A stretch of DNA of 64,000 nt from Paenibacillus ferrarius (GCF_002027705.1 NZ_MBTG01000066.1:239134-303133); one strand, 5' to 3'. Positions 51,297 to 60,251 are shown, counted from the stretch's first letter. Numbers and translations: made by a program. The notes: generated by a model from the sequence alone, not told the origin.

Positions 51297-51480
51297 CATT
51301 GGATTTATTCCAATGGAAGCAAGTTTGAATAGCTTGAAGGACGATTTCAGTGGATAAACTCCAATGCATAATCTAAAAAGCAGACTTTTTGAGGTATAAT
51401 GCTCACTTTCATTGGATTAATTCCAGTGAAAGCTTGCGATCAGACCTTTGCTGGCTGATTTGATTGGACGAATTCCATTG
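51297..51480. repeat. Four phased 19-bp palindromes in a tandem intergenic repeat
   Basis: Copies lie at 51297-51315 (CATTGGATTTATTCCAATG), 51348-51366, 51410-51428 and 51462-51480. All fit CATTGGATNAATTCCAATG with few changes. Start-to-start spacings are 51, 62 and 52 bp. Copies 1 and 3, and 2 and 4, are 113-114 bp apart, and the sequence between is also similar, so the array looks like a diverged tandem duplication. It lies upstream of a PucR-family regulator. The 51104-51734 gap holds no gene that I can support. Confidence 0.8.
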
Positions 51481-51734
51481 AGAAGGAATTTTTTGTTATA
51501 ACGAACGTGCAAGGGAGATTATACCCAGATTTGAAAAGACCTGAAAAAACCTTAGAGGCAACCTCGCAGCTTTGTTTCCGTTGTTACATGTAATATTATA
51601 TAACACAAAACGGTCGATAAGACATAAAACATTCATATTTTTATTATTGATGTTATATATATTAACATAAATCCATTGACTGAACAGGTAAAGTCATCCT
51701 ATAATCGTTTAAAAGGCATAAGGGGGAACATAAC

Positions 51735-53336
51735 ATGCATCTTACCATTCGTGAGGCATTAGCCATATATCCTTTAACTGAGGCGAAGCTTGTTGCCGGG
51801 AAGCAAGGGGAATCCCGAATCGTGAAATCTGTCAATGTGATGGACGCTCCGGATATTGCGGATTGGACGAAATCAGGGGAGATGCTTTTCACTACTGCTT
51901 TTGCTATGAAGGATAGCCCGCAAGAGACCGTTAATTTATTGAGGAAACTGAATGATCGTGGTGCAGCGGGGTTAGGGATCAAATTGGGGCGATTTTGGAC
52001 GGAGCTGCCACAGGTTGTTGTTGATGAAGCGGATCGGCTGCATTTTCCAATTATTGAGATGCCCTTTCAATTTACATTTTCAGATCAAATGAATGCGTTG
52101 TTTAATGCTGAATATAGACGAAATACGAAGCTTCTGCAGACGGTGCTGGAGAAACAAACGAAGCTGATGCAGTTCGGTTTGAAGCAGGACAATATGCTGT
52201 CGATGTTCCAATTGATCAGTCAAATTCTCGGCTATCCCATGGCTGTGGTTGGTCCGCGGGGGCAAATTCTTTATAACACAAGTGCTTGGAATCAGGATCA
52301 GCTAGCACAGAATTGGCCTTCAAAGCGCAAGTCCGGCTGGGTCTATGCAGGCAAGGAGCGAGCTTATCGTGTCGGACTGCATCAGCAAGAGGATGAGCAG
52401 CTGGGACATCTGCTGATCATGCCGGATGCTGTCCTTCTTGCCAATGTCGAGGAAGGTCTCTTTCAACAAGCAGCGGATATTTTGACGTTCCATATGAGCT
52501 ATACGTTCCGATCCCATGTAGAGGCTTCCGCGCAGCGTGATTTGCAAAATTTACTCCTTCGTTACTTGGAGAAAGGCACCGCTCTCGAAGAGTTCATGGA
52601 GCAAGCAGAAGCTAGAGGGCAGACACTTTTCTCGGGAGCTTTTCAATGTGTGATTAGCACATGCAAGTCCGATTCGCTGTTGGAAGAGGAGCTGCAAAGC
52701 AAAATCAAAAATTTGAAGAAGTACATGGAAGCACATCCAAAAACGAACAGCTTGCGCAGCAATCACTTTGTCTTCAAGGATAAGTTGTTCTCGATCTATT
52801 CTTCCAGCCAATCAGAGGGTTTTCCTGAAGATGAGCTCTCCCAGCTTCTGATTAAATACGCCGGCGATTCGGGATGTATCGAGGAAGCGGGTGTAATGTC
52901 GTTCTATACGAGCTCCACCAAAACGAAGCCGACCGCATTAAGAGAAGCCTATCTGGAGTGTGTGGAGACGGAACGAATGGGTACCAAGCTGGGATTGCCT
53001 GATCGTGTGCTGCATTTCGAAACGATAGAGTTTGCGCATCTCTTCCAGCACGTATCTCCCACGATGATGGAAGATTATTGTGCCAAGATCCTACGTCCAT
53101 TGCTGGAAAAGGATGCGGAATATTCACAAGAAATGATTCGTACTTTGGAAGTTTTCATTCGCAACGATGGGCAAGTCAGTGAAGCCGCTAAGCAATTATT
53201 CATTCATCGAAATACGGTGACATACCGTTTAGAGAAAATAAGCGATCTCTTGCAAGTAGATTTCAAAAAAGTGAACGATTTATTGAAATTGAAGGCTGTG
53301 TTCTTATTCCGTCAATTTCTACATGTTAGACAGTAA
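51735..53336 (+). CDS. PucR-family transcriptional regulator
   Basis: This 533-residue regulator has the N-terminal PucR sensory domain (about 8-125: IREALAIYPLTEAKLVAGKQGESRIVKSVNVMDAPDIADWTKSGEMLFTTAFAMKD), a central GGDEF-like/CdaR region (about 290-420), and the C-terminal PucR helix-turn-helix LEVFIRNDGQVSEAAKQLFIHRNTVTYRLEKISDLLQVDF. Such proteins regulate purine, GABA or amino-acid catabolism. GGGGGAAC lies before ATG 51735. No target operon is adjacent in the same orientation, so it may act in trans or on its own upstream region. Confidence 0.9.
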   Translation: MHLTIREALAIYPLTEAKLVAGKQGESRIVKSVNVMDAPDIADWTKSGEMLFTTAFAMKDSPQETVNLLRKLNDRGAAGLGIKLGRFWTELPQVVVDEADRLHFPIIEMPFQFTFSDQMNALFNAEYRRNTKLLQTVLEKQTKLMQFGLKQDNMLSMFQLISQILGYPMAVVGPRGQILYNTSAWNQDQLAQNWPSKRKSGWVYAGKERAYRVGLHQQEDEQLGHLLIMPDAVLLANVEEGLFQQAADILTFHMSYTFRSHVEASAQRDLQNLLLRYLEKGTALEEFMEQAEARGQTLFSGAFQCVISTCKSDSLLEEELQSKIKNLKKYMEAHPKTNSLRSNHFVFKDKLFSIYSSSQSEGFPEDELSQLLIKYAGDSGCIEEAGVMSFYTSSTKTKPTALREAYLECVETERMGTKLGLPDRVLHFETIEFAHLFQHVSPTMMEDYCAKILRPLLEKDAEYSQEMIRTLEVFIRNDGQVSEAAKQLFIHRNTVTYRLEKISDLLQVDFKKVNDLLKLKAVFLFRQFLHVRQ

Positions 53337-53341
53337 AAAGC

Positions 53342-53386
53342 AAACCCTGAGTCGCTGCTCTGAGCGCTCAGGGTTTACGCTTTTTT
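53342..53386. terminator. Bidirectional terminator between pucR-like gene and ykuE-like gene
   Basis: AAACCCTGAG (53342-53351) pairs with CTCAGGGTTT (53367-53376), with AAAAAGC before and GCTTTTTT after. The stop codon of the minus-strand gene lies in the right arm. Confidence 0.8.
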
Positions 53387-54237
53387 AAGGTGAAGATGGT
53401 TATTTCCGGTCTGCACATCAGTCGAAAAGGGAGTGTCGTTGTGCCGACACCACGATTCGTATAGACGAGCATAGACGATTGAGAAGCTGTCTGCAGACCT
53501 GATACGTAGTTTTTACCACGCGGCGGAGTGATGACAGCACCTACAAAGGGCAGTCGAATCTGTCCGCCGTGCGTATGTCCGGACAATTGCAGATCAATGG
53601 CATGATTGCCAATCTGATCGGCGAAATCAGGGCAATGGGAGAGTAATAAAGTAAACATCTGAGCATTGGCGCCGTGCATGGTTGTCTCGATATCAGGTTT
53701 CCCTGTGAGCATATCCTCGACACCGGCAATTTGGATGGTTTGTCCTTTGTACGCAATGGTTTTGTGCGCGTTAACCAGTGATTGGAAGCCGCCGTCCTGT
53801 AGGATCGGCAAGGTCAAGTTAGGCCCTTGCCATTTGTCGTGATTGCCAAGCACGGACCATTTGCCCAGAGGAGCTTGCAGGCTATTCAGCAGCTCACTCG
53901 TCTTTGCGGCATCTTCGATGATATGGCTGTCGAATAAATCGCCTGTGAAGCAGATAAGATCTGCTTTTTCTTCCTGAATAAGCTGAATGACATGGGCTAG
54001 ATCTTGAAGATCGAAGTGATGACCAATATGCAAGTCGCTGAATTGCAAGAGTTTAAGACCATGGAAGGCATTGGGGAGTCTTTCAAAAGGAAGAGTCAAC
54101 CGTGTGAACTCAATCCACTTGGGTTCAATGTAACCGGAATAACTGCCGAGTAAACCGCCGGAAGCGAGTAAAGAGCCTGCAAGCACAGCTCCTTTCTTGA
54201 GAAAAGCTCGTCTTGAGATCGGTGGTGGTGAATGCAT
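53368..54237 (-). CDS. Tat-exported metallophosphoesterase (YkuE-like)
   Basis: This 289-residue calcineurin-like phosphoesterase has a twin-arginine signal (ISRRAFLKKGAVLAGSLLASGGLLG), so it is exported folded. Metal-binding blocks are LQFSDLHIGHH, CFTGDLFDSH, VLGNHDKW and LSGHTHGGQIRLP. B. subtilis YkuE has the same signal and fold and is a known Tat substrate. ATG 54237 has AGGAGGAA directly upstream; the longer frame to 54294 would hide the Tat signal inside the protein. The natural substrate is unknown. Confidence 0.9.
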   Translation of the reverse strand: MHSPPPISRRAFLKKGAVLAGSLLASGGLLGSYSGYIEPKWIEFTRLTLPFERLPNAFHGLKLLQFSDLHIGHHFDLQDLAHVIQLIQEEKADLICFTGDLFDSHIIEDAAKTSELLNSLQAPLGKWSVLGNHDKWQGPNLTLPILQDGGFQSLVNAHKTIAYKGQTIQIAGVEDMLTGKPDIETTMHGANAQMFTLLLSHCPDFADQIGNHAIDLQLSGHTHGGQIRLPFVGAVITPPRGKNYVSGLQTASQSSMLVYTNRGVGTTTLPFRLMCRPEITIFTLKKRKP

Positions 54238-54338
54238 AAGTTCCTCCTGACCGGATGAATATAGCGGTGCTTCATAATTATACCAGTAAGCCATAGAGGG
54301 ATGCGAGTTCTGTGATTTGCATATACAAGTTGGTTACT

Positions 54339-54366
54339 TTATAATTATTCTTATCTAAATAAGAAT
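54339..54366. promoter_or_regulatory. Candidate Fur/PerR-type operator before ytxJ
   Basis: TTATAATTATTCTTA (54339-54353) matches 13 of 15 positions of the PerR box. It overlaps the perfect dyad ATTCTTAT/ATAAGAAT (54347-54366). It lies 28 bp before the start of a redox protein, where a peroxide-sensing repressor would make sense. No experimental basis. Confidence 0.5.
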
Positions 54367-54393
54367 GATTTTAATCGAATGGGAGATGTTCAT

Positions 54394-54735
54394 ATGTCAG
54401 CTTGGAAAGAATTAACTACAGTAGAAGAATGGCAGGCCGTTCTGGATCGCTCCTCGGAGAAACCGGCAGTCGTGCTTAAACACAGTACAACTTGTCCAGT
54501 AAGCGCAAGCGCGCTTGATGAATATGAGGAGTACTTGGCTGGCAAGCCCAATGGCGATGTCGACTATTTCTTGGTTAAAGTGATCGAATCTCGTCCAGTT
54601 TCCAACCAAATTGCCGAAGATCTTGGCATTAAGCATGCCTCACCGCAAATCCTTTATTTCAAAGATAAAGAGTCCATCTGGAACACATCGCATTGGTCCG
54701 TTACGAATAAACATATTACTGCTGTTTTAGATTAA
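54394..54735 (+). CDS. ytxJ: Monothiol bacilliredoxin (YtxJ/BrxC family)
   Basis: This 113-residue thioredoxin-fold protein removes bacillithiol from proteins. The active site is HSTTCPVSASALDEYEEY, a single Cys (monothiol) rather than CxxC. The cis-Pro segment is GIKHASPQILYFKDKESIW. The short length and these motifs match YtxJ. ATG 54394 is preceded by GGGAGATG; ATG 54379 is in frame but has no ribosome site. It is a single gene flanked by a candidate operator and a terminator. It implies that the organism makes bacillithiol. Confidence 0.92.
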   Translation: MSAWKELTTVEEWQAVLDRSSEKPAVVLKHSTTCPVSASALDEYEEYLAGKPNGDVDYFLVKVIESRPVSNQIAEDLGIKHASPQILYFKDKESIWNTSHWSVTNKHITAVLD

Positions 54736-54754
54736 TTTTACTTTTGAGAATGCG

Positions 54755-54805
54755 AAGCCTTTAAAGCTGCCGGGGAAGAAACGGTAGACTTTAAGGGCTT
54801 TTTTA
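54755..54805 (+). terminator. Terminator after ytxJ
   Basis: AAGCCTTTAAAG pairs with CTTTAAGGGCTT across a 22-nt apex, followed by TTTT. Confidence 0.7.
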
Positions 54806-54915
54806 TATGCACAATGAATTGAACGATGTTTAAAAAGGATTGGCAAGCTGACCGTCCTCCTATATACTTATTGAGGCACTGACAAGGTCATTTACACAGC
54901 AAGGAGTTACTCAAC

Positions 54916-55797
54916 ATGAATGCCATGAACAAAACCAAAGTTCCGATTCCTATGTTTCTTCTCATTGGTATAATTGCCATCTCATTTTCATCTATTTTCG
55001 TCAGATGGTCGGATGCGCCAGCTTCTGTTATCGCGATGTATCGACTCCTGATGACGAATGTATTAATGCTGCCATTTCTCTGGAATTACAGACACGAGAT
55101 TGCTAGAATCCGCCTGAAAGACTGGCTGCGGACCGCGATATCCGGCATTGCACTTGGCTTGCATTTCTTATTTTGGATGGATTCCCTTCGATTCACAACG
55201 GTAGCAAGCTCAACGGCCATTTTAACCTTAGAGCCAATTTGCGTGCTGCTGGGCGCGTTCCTTCTATACGGACAAAGGACAAGCCGTGCGGCTTTAATAG
55301 CGATGTGTGTGGCTATTGTAGGCGCTGTTTGCATTGGCTGGGGAGATTTTCAATTCTCAGGAAACGCGCTGAAAGGGGACCTGCTTTCTCTGATTGGAAC
55401 GCTTGCTGTTGCTTTACACATGCTTTTGGGCAAAGGCTTAAGAGAGCACATGTCGGCGTTTGTTTACAGCTTTTTTGTTTTTTTGTTTGCCGGTATGGTT
55501 CTGGCGATCACCAATCTGTTTACGGGTGTTTCTTTTTTTGCGTATGCGCCCAAGGAGTGGGGAGTTTTTCTGCTCTTAGCGATTGTTCCGACGGTATTCG
55601 GACATTATGTTTTCAATTGGCTCTTGAAATATATGAATGCGTCGTCGGTTTCGATGACTGTATTGGGAGAGCCGCTAGGGGCTTCATTACTGGCCTATTT
55701 TATACTGGGAGAAACGATTACAACGGTCCAATTGTTGGCGGGCTGCCTCTTGTTAGTGGGGGTTGGCATGTTCTTGCGCAGCAATGAAAAACAGTGA
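54916..55797 (+). CDS. EamA/DMT-superfamily transporter
   Basis: This 293-residue membrane protein has ten predicted helices in two EamA repeats. The first repeat has SSIFVRWSDAPASVIAMYRLLMTNVLMLP and FWMDSLRFTTVASSTAILTLEPICVLLGAFLLYGQ. The second has GHYVFNWLLKYMNASSVSMTVLGEPLGASLLAYFILGE. DMT exporters carry amino acids or other metabolites, and the substrate is not predictable. CAAGGAG lies before ATG 54916. Confidence 0.9.
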   Translation: MNAMNKTKVPIPMFLLIGIIAISFSSIFVRWSDAPASVIAMYRLLMTNVLMLPFLWNYRHEIARIRLKDWLRTAISGIALGLHFLFWMDSLRFTTVASSTAILTLEPICVLLGAFLLYGQRTSRAALIAMCVAIVGAVCIGWGDFQFSGNALKGDLLSLIGTLAVALHMLLGKGLREHMSAFVYSFFVFLFAGMVLAITNLFTGVSFFAYAPKEWGVFLLLAIVPTVFGHYVFNWLLKYMNASSVSMTVLGEPLGASLLAYFILGETITTVQLLAGCLLLVGVGMFLRSNEKQ

Positions 55798-55874
55798 TTT
55801 TTTTAATTATTAATTGAACTTAGGTCAAAAATGTGAACGTAAAGCATCAAGCTTTTCTACTCGGAGGGGATAGA

Positions 55875-57161
55875 GTGAGGTTTCGTGATTTTCATCATAA
55901 TGTCAAATTAAGAATCGGACTCTCTTTTTTATCCGGTACGGCCAACAATATGGTGCTTCCATTTATGTCGATTTATTTTTCAGGCAAATTAGGAAATACC
56001 ACTGCAGGGCTTGTTGTTATTATTGGCATTCTAGCGGGCATCGCAGCAGGGATGATTGGTGGATATTATGCGGATCGTATTGGGCGTAAAAAGCTGATAA
56101 TTGCCGCAGAAATCGGATGGATGCTTTGTTTCCTTGGCATGGCCATAGCCAATTCTCCGTGGTTTTCTTCCCCTTGGTTGACATTCGTGCTGATGATCTT
56201 CGTAAGTATGTTCTGGGGCGTTCATGGGCCGGCGAACGAAGCGATGCTGCTTGATGTCACCGCTCCTGAAGTTCGGAAATTTATGTATGCCATCATGTAC
56301 TGGATGAACAATTTATCTTTTGCAATTGCAGGGATAGCGGGGGCTTTTTTATTCAAATCGTATTTATTTGAACTGTTTATTGGTTTATTTGTAACGGGTT
56401 TAATATCACTTATCGTGACTTATTTCTTTATTGATGAAGTATACCAACCGCAAACAACACAGGGAGCGGCAAGAAATAAACAATCGATATGGGCGAACTA
56501 CCGGATGGTTTTCCGTGATCAGACATTTATTATTTTCACACTGGCTTCGTTATTGTTGGTGTCGGTTGAATTTCATCTTGGCAACTATGTCGGTATAAGG
56601 CTGGAGAAAGAGATGGTTGCTGTGCCATTCCTGACTTGGATCAAGTCTTCATGGTCTGTTGATGGTTTGGAAATGCTAGGCTTTATCCGTACGGAAAATA
56701 CCGTTCTGGTCGTCGTGCTTTCTGTGGTGGTGGGTTATATCATGAAGCGTTTCTCGGACAGCCGGGTGCTGTTTATCGGTTATACGTGTTATATCGCAGG
56801 CTACAGTTACTTGGCGTATAGCAACCAACCAGGCTTGCTCTTGATTTCAATGTTCATTGCCACGGTTGGCGAGTTGATGTATGTGCCAATTAAGCAAGCA
56901 TACCTCGGCAATATTGCGCCGGATCATGCAAGGAGCTCCTATATGGCATTGTATGGGATGGTGTACAAAGGAGCTACGCTGCTCTGCGGATTTAGCGTTA
57001 TTGTTGGGGGATGGCTGTCATCGTGGATGATGGCTTCGCTGATTGCACTAAGCGGATTCATCGGCATGGCCATGTTCTATTGGATACTGCCGCAGCTTGA
57101 GGCGCGTAAAATGAAAGCGGAGGCCAACTATTCTGCTTCAACAGAAACTCTGAGCTCCTAA
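55875..57161 (+). CDS. MFS transporter
   Basis: This 428-residue transporter has about twelve helices. The MFS motif A loop reads GGYYADRIGRKKLIIAAE between helices 2 and 3, and the second half has a related GYIMKRFSDSRVLFIG. An unusual insertion of about 30 residues (KEMVAVPFLTWIKSSWSVDGLEMLG) lies near the middle. GTG 55875 is chosen because GGAGGGG is 5 nt upstream; an upstream start at 55833 has no ribosome site. It follows the DMT gene by 77 bp. The substrate is unknown; drug efflux is common in this group. Confidence 0.88.
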   Translation: MRFRDFHHNVKLRIGLSFLSGTANNMVLPFMSIYFSGKLGNTTAGLVVIIGILAGIAAGMIGGYYADRIGRKKLIIAAEIGWMLCFLGMAIANSPWFSSPWLTFVLMIFVSMFWGVHGPANEAMLLDVTAPEVRKFMYAIMYWMNNLSFAIAGIAGAFLFKSYLFELFIGLFVTGLISLIVTYFFIDEVYQPQTTQGAARNKQSIWANYRMVFRDQTFIIFTLASLLLVSVEFHLGNYVGIRLEKEMVAVPFLTWIKSSWSVDGLEMLGFIRTENTVLVVVLSVVVGYIMKRFSDSRVLFIGYTCYIAGYSYLAYSNQPGLLLISMFIATVGELMYVPIKQAYLGNIAPDHARSSYMALYGMVYKGATLLCGFSVIVGGWLSSWMMASLIALSGFIGMAMFYWILPQLEARKMKAEANYSASTETLSS

Positions 57162-57168
57162 AAGACAA

Positions 57169-57214
57169 GCAGCCACATCGGTTCCGAGTGATTAGCTCAT
57201 AACCATGTGGCTGC
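57169..57214. terminator. Bidirectional hairpin between MFS gene and M20 hydrolase gene
   Basis: GCAGCCACAT and ATGTGGCTGC form a perfect 10-bp stem with a long loop, flanked by A-rich and T-rich sequence (TATATTTTT). Confidence 0.7.
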
Positions 57215-57228
57215 AAGGGTATATATTT

Positions 57229-58395
57229 TTACTTTTTCTCCGCGGCGAACTCCGCTTTGATCTTATTTAATAAAGCCGGGCTGCTGAGCACCTCATAAGC
57301 GGTATACGCAAGTGCTTTGGATGTGAAAATCATGGCGTTCAGCGCCGTCTCCTGCATGGCAAGATCACGGAATTCCTTGGTGTGGAGCAAATGCTTCTCA
57401 TTCACCACTTTGACAAAAGGATGGATCGTCGGGCATTGGGTCGATACATTGCCTAAATCAAGGGAACCATGATCCTTGCCCACTTCGATTTCATCAGGCT
57501 GAATGCCCAATTCGGCTAATTGATGATTGAACACATCCGATAAGGCTTCATTCGTTTTGAGCTCATCATAGGAAAATTCATAGAAGGACGTTTTGAGGGT
57601 GCAGCCGGTTTGCAGAGCAGCGCCTTCTGCGCAGTTCAGGACCTTCTGCACAAGCTCGTTGGTATACGTGCGGGAAGCCGAACGGACATAGAATTGGGCG
57701 ACCGCATAATCCGGGATAATATTCGGAGCCTTGCCGCCTTCGCTGATAATACCGTGAATACGCGCGTCCGATTTGACTTGTTGGCGCAGGGCATTGATCG
57801 AGTTGAATAGCTGTAGAACAGCATCTAAGGCGTTGATGCCTTCATAAGGCTGTGCAGCAGCATGGGAGGAGCGGCCGAAGAATTCGTACTGAATGGCATC
57901 CATAGCCAGTGATTCACCTGATTTTTCGTAGGTGTAGTAGGGGTGTGCCATCAAGGCGATATCGACGTCTTTGAAAAATCCGGCCGCGGCCATTGGCACT
58001 TTGGCACCTTTGGTTTCCTCGGCAGGAGTGCCATAAACGCGAATGCTGCCTCCTGTTTCGGAAAGGACGGATTTCAGTCCAATTGCAGCGCCCAAGCTCA
58101 TCATGCAGATCAGGTGATGGCCGCAAGCATGACCCAAGTCAGGCAAAGCGTCATATTCTGCTAAGAAAGCAACGACAGGTCCAGGTTTACCTGAATCGTA
58201 GGTCGCAATGAAAGATGTGGGGATATCCAGCACACCGCGTTCGATATGGAAGCCATGAAAGGCTAATTCTTCAGTCAATCGCGCTGAGGCTAGAAATTCT
58301 TCATGTCCCAGTTCTGGGTTTGCTCCAATATAGGCGGAGATCGCTTTGAAGCGGTCTGCGTTATGGTCAATGGTTTGTGTAATGATGGATTTCAT
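57229..58395 (-). CDS. M20-family amidohydrolase/peptidase
   Basis: This 388-residue metal-dependent hydrolase is of the PM20D2/AbgB-like group. Metal ligands are seen in LAEYDALPDLGHACGHHLICM and GTPAEETKGAK, the dimerisation domain has RSSHAAAQPYEGINALDAVLQLF, and the last ligand is in STQCPTIHPFV. Such enzymes split dipeptides or N-acyl amino acids. ATG 58395 is chosen because AAAGGGG lies about 9 nt upstream, while a longer frame to 58464 has none. It is a single gene. Confidence 0.88.
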   Translation of the reverse strand: MKSIITQTIDHNADRFKAISAYIGANPELGHEEFLASARLTEELAFHGFHIERGVLDIPTSFIATYDSGKPGPVVAFLAEYDALPDLGHACGHHLICMMSLGAAIGLKSVLSETGGSIRVYGTPAEETKGAKVPMAAAGFFKDVDIALMAHPYYTYEKSGESLAMDAIQYEFFGRSSHAAAQPYEGINALDAVLQLFNSINALRQQVKSDARIHGIISEGGKAPNIIPDYAVAQFYVRSASRTYTNELVQKVLNCAEGAALQTGCTLKTSFYEFSYDELKTNEALSDVFNHQLAELGIQPDEIEVGKDHGSLDLGNVSTQCPTIHPFVKVVNEKHLLHTKEFRDLAMQETALNAMIFTSKALAYTAYEVLSSPALLNKIKAEFAAEKK

Positions 58396-58526
58396 ACGTT
58401 GGTTAGCCCCTTTGTGGAATTGGTTCTTAGCTCTATTGTAGTATAAAGGCGAGCAAACTACCACTTTCCAACCGGCTGGGTTACAATGGGGGAGAATTTC
58501 TTTTAACTGTTCAGGGGGAAACCGAA

Positions 58527-58811
58527 ATGATGAAATATGGAGACGAGCATGTTGAACATCGCTTTACATTATCTTTTACAGAATCAGAGCTAAGAGGGCA
58601 ATGGCAGGATTATTTCCTAGGTATTCATGCGGCGGATGGCGAGGCATTTCCAGAGGATTTGATTGATCCTTCCGTTCTTGTCATATGTAATTTAGCTGGA
58701 GAGATTGTGCAAATCGTTCTTCATGATGAAGGCTGTGATTGTGAATTTCAATTCACGTTCACTGAGAAAGCGCAGATCGAAGCTTATATGAAGCAGCATG
58801 TAAACGTTTAA
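58527..58811 (+). CDS. Hypothetical protein, 94 aa
   Basis: I do not recognise this protein. It is acidic and soluble, with a beta-rich centre (SVLVICNLAGEIVQIVLHDEGCDCEFQFTF) including a CDC pair. CAGGGGGAAAC precedes ATG 58527. Steady codon use and the good ribosome site make it a probable real gene. It is divergent from the M20 gene and precedes the GDSL gene by 92 bp. Confidence 0.65.
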   Translation: MMKYGDEHVEHRFTLSFTESELRGQWQDYFLGIHAADGEAFPEDLIDPSVLVICNLAGEIVQIVLHDEGCDCEFQFTFTEKAQIEAYMKQHVNV

Positions 58812-58903
58812 AAAACTTGTGAAAGACTGGTGAGAGTGTACCTTCCCAAACTGGGCGCTGACGCATATACTATCCTACGTCAGGCTTTAGGGAGAGGATA
58901 GGA

Positions 58904-59560
58904 ATGGTAAAGACGATGATCAATTATTTGGCATTTGGCGATTCGCTAACCGTAGGTTTTGGAGCCCCGGAAGGTCATGGATTCGTGTCTATCTATCGGC
59001 AGAAGGTGGAAAGATTGCTGAATGTTCCTGTTCACTTGAAACACGCTGGCAAGAACGGTGCCACGACGAGCGAACTGCTGGAGACGCTTGAATCCGATCC
59101 ATCCCTCCAGAAGGACGTCCAAGAAGCGGATCTCATTACGATTACAGCTGGAGGCAATGATTTGATCCAAGCGGCGATCCCGTTCTTTTACCAAGGTGAT
59201 GCTCTATTCTTAAAGTCTGCCCTTCAAACGTACGAGTCCAATTACAAAAAACTGCTCCTGCAAATAGAGGAACTGCGAATAGGCATTGACAACCCTTATT
59301 TGGTGGCTTTAATTGGCTTATATAACCCGCTGCCGCAGGTGCCGGATGCCGCTTATTGGGTACAGCGCTTTAATTTGTTTCTGCGCAAGCTGGAGCAGCC
59401 GCATGTTCATATTGTTCAGGTGTATGATGCCTTCGTAGGGCAGGATAGCCGGTATATTTCTGAAGATGCCATCCATCCCAACGAACAAGGCTATGATGAG
59501 CTAGCCCGACAAGTTGAGAAGGCTTTCTCCCTTCATCAGCTGCAGCAACTAGTTCATTAA
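58904..59560 (+). CDS. GDSL-type SGNH esterase/lipase
   Basis: This 218-residue hydrolase has all four SGNH blocks: LAFGDSLTVGFG (Ser), AGKNGATTSELL (Gly), TITAGGNDLIQAA (Asn), and the Asp/His dyad in SEDAIHPNEQGYDELA. The plan resembles B. subtilis LipC (YcsK), a spore-coat GDSL lipase. A CATATACTA motif (58864-58872), fitting a sigma-K -10 pattern, lies 31 bp before the start and inside a CTGACG/CGTCAG dyad. This suggests mother-cell expression, although it is tentative. Its stop codon directly abuts the stop of the convergent gene. Confidence 0.87.
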   Translation: MVKTMINYLAFGDSLTVGFGAPEGHGFVSIYRQKVERLLNVPVHLKHAGKNGATTSELLETLESDPSLQKDVQEADLITITAGGNDLIQAAIPFFYQGDALFLKSALQTYESNYKKLLLQIEELRIGIDNPYLVALIGLYNPLPQVPDAAYWVQRFNLFLRKLEQPHVHIVQVYDAFVGQDSRYISEDAIHPNEQGYDELARQVEKAFSLHQLQQLVH

Positions 59561-60193
59561 TCAAGATGCGATGACATATCCAAATACCGAGAAGAAGTGA
59601 CAGGCGCTGCCAGCCAACACGAAAACATGCCATATGGCATGGTGATAAGGGACGCGCCGCCATACATAGAAGATGGATCCGAACGTATACAGCAGACCGC
59701 CTGCGACCAGCCAAACAATGCCGCCTAAAGGCAGATGAGTATATAGGGGCTTAAAGGCTATAACAATTAACCAGCCCATAAGAATATAACAAAGCGTCGA
59801 AATCAGGATGAATCGTTTGACATAGAATATTTTTAATACAATGCCCACAAGCGCCAGTCCCCATATGATGCCGAAAAAAGACCATCCCAAAGGCCCTCTT
59901 AAAGTGACGAGCAGATAGGGCGTATAGCTTCCTGCAATTAATAAATAGATAGCCGAATGGTCCAGAATTTCAAAGATATCCTTCAGGCGAGGTTTGGTTA
60001 TGCTGTGAAGCAAGGTAGAACAAGTATAAAGGACAACCAGCGCAGTTCCAAAAATGCTAAAGCTTACAATATGCCAAGCATTGCCATGCAGGCTGGCTTG
60101 AATGATTAACATAATTAGAGCAACAATGCTAAGCAGCACCCCTACGCCATGGCTGATGGCATTGGCTTTCTCTTCGTGCATGGAATATTCCAT
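59561..60193 (-). CDS. Hemolysin III family membrane protein (TrhA/YqfA, PAQR fold)
   Basis: This 210-residue integral membrane protein has seven helices. PAQR/HlyIII signatures are EEKANAISHGVGVLLSIVALI with the first His, YTCSTLLHSITKPRLKDIFEILDHSAIYLLIAGSYTPYLL, and the C-terminal YHHAIWHVFVLAGSACHFFSVFGYV with the metal-binding His set. In B. subtilis and E. coli, members influence membrane lipid homeostasis. AGAAGG precedes ATG 60193. The stop (59561-59563) directly follows the GDSL stop on the other strand, with no terminator between. Confidence 0.92.
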   Translation of the reverse strand: MEYSMHEEKANAISHGVGVLLSIVALIMLIIQASLHGNAWHIVSFSIFGTALVVLYTCSTLLHSITKPRLKDIFEILDHSAIYLLIAGSYTPYLLVTLRGPLGWSFFGIIWGLALVGIVLKIFYVKRFILISTLCYILMGWLIVIAFKPLYTHLPLGGIVWLVAGGLLYTFGSIFYVWRRVPYHHAIWHVFVLAGSACHFFSVFGYVIAS

Positions 60194-60251
60194 GATGTAC
60201 CTTCTTTCTGTTTGAAATTTCCTACTACCTAATAGGTTAGACGTTGCCCAT

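Noticed and set aside
51297..51480. CRISPR-like array
   Set aside because: Repeats are palindromic, diverged and only four, spacers differ in size and are themselves repeated, and no cas genes are near.
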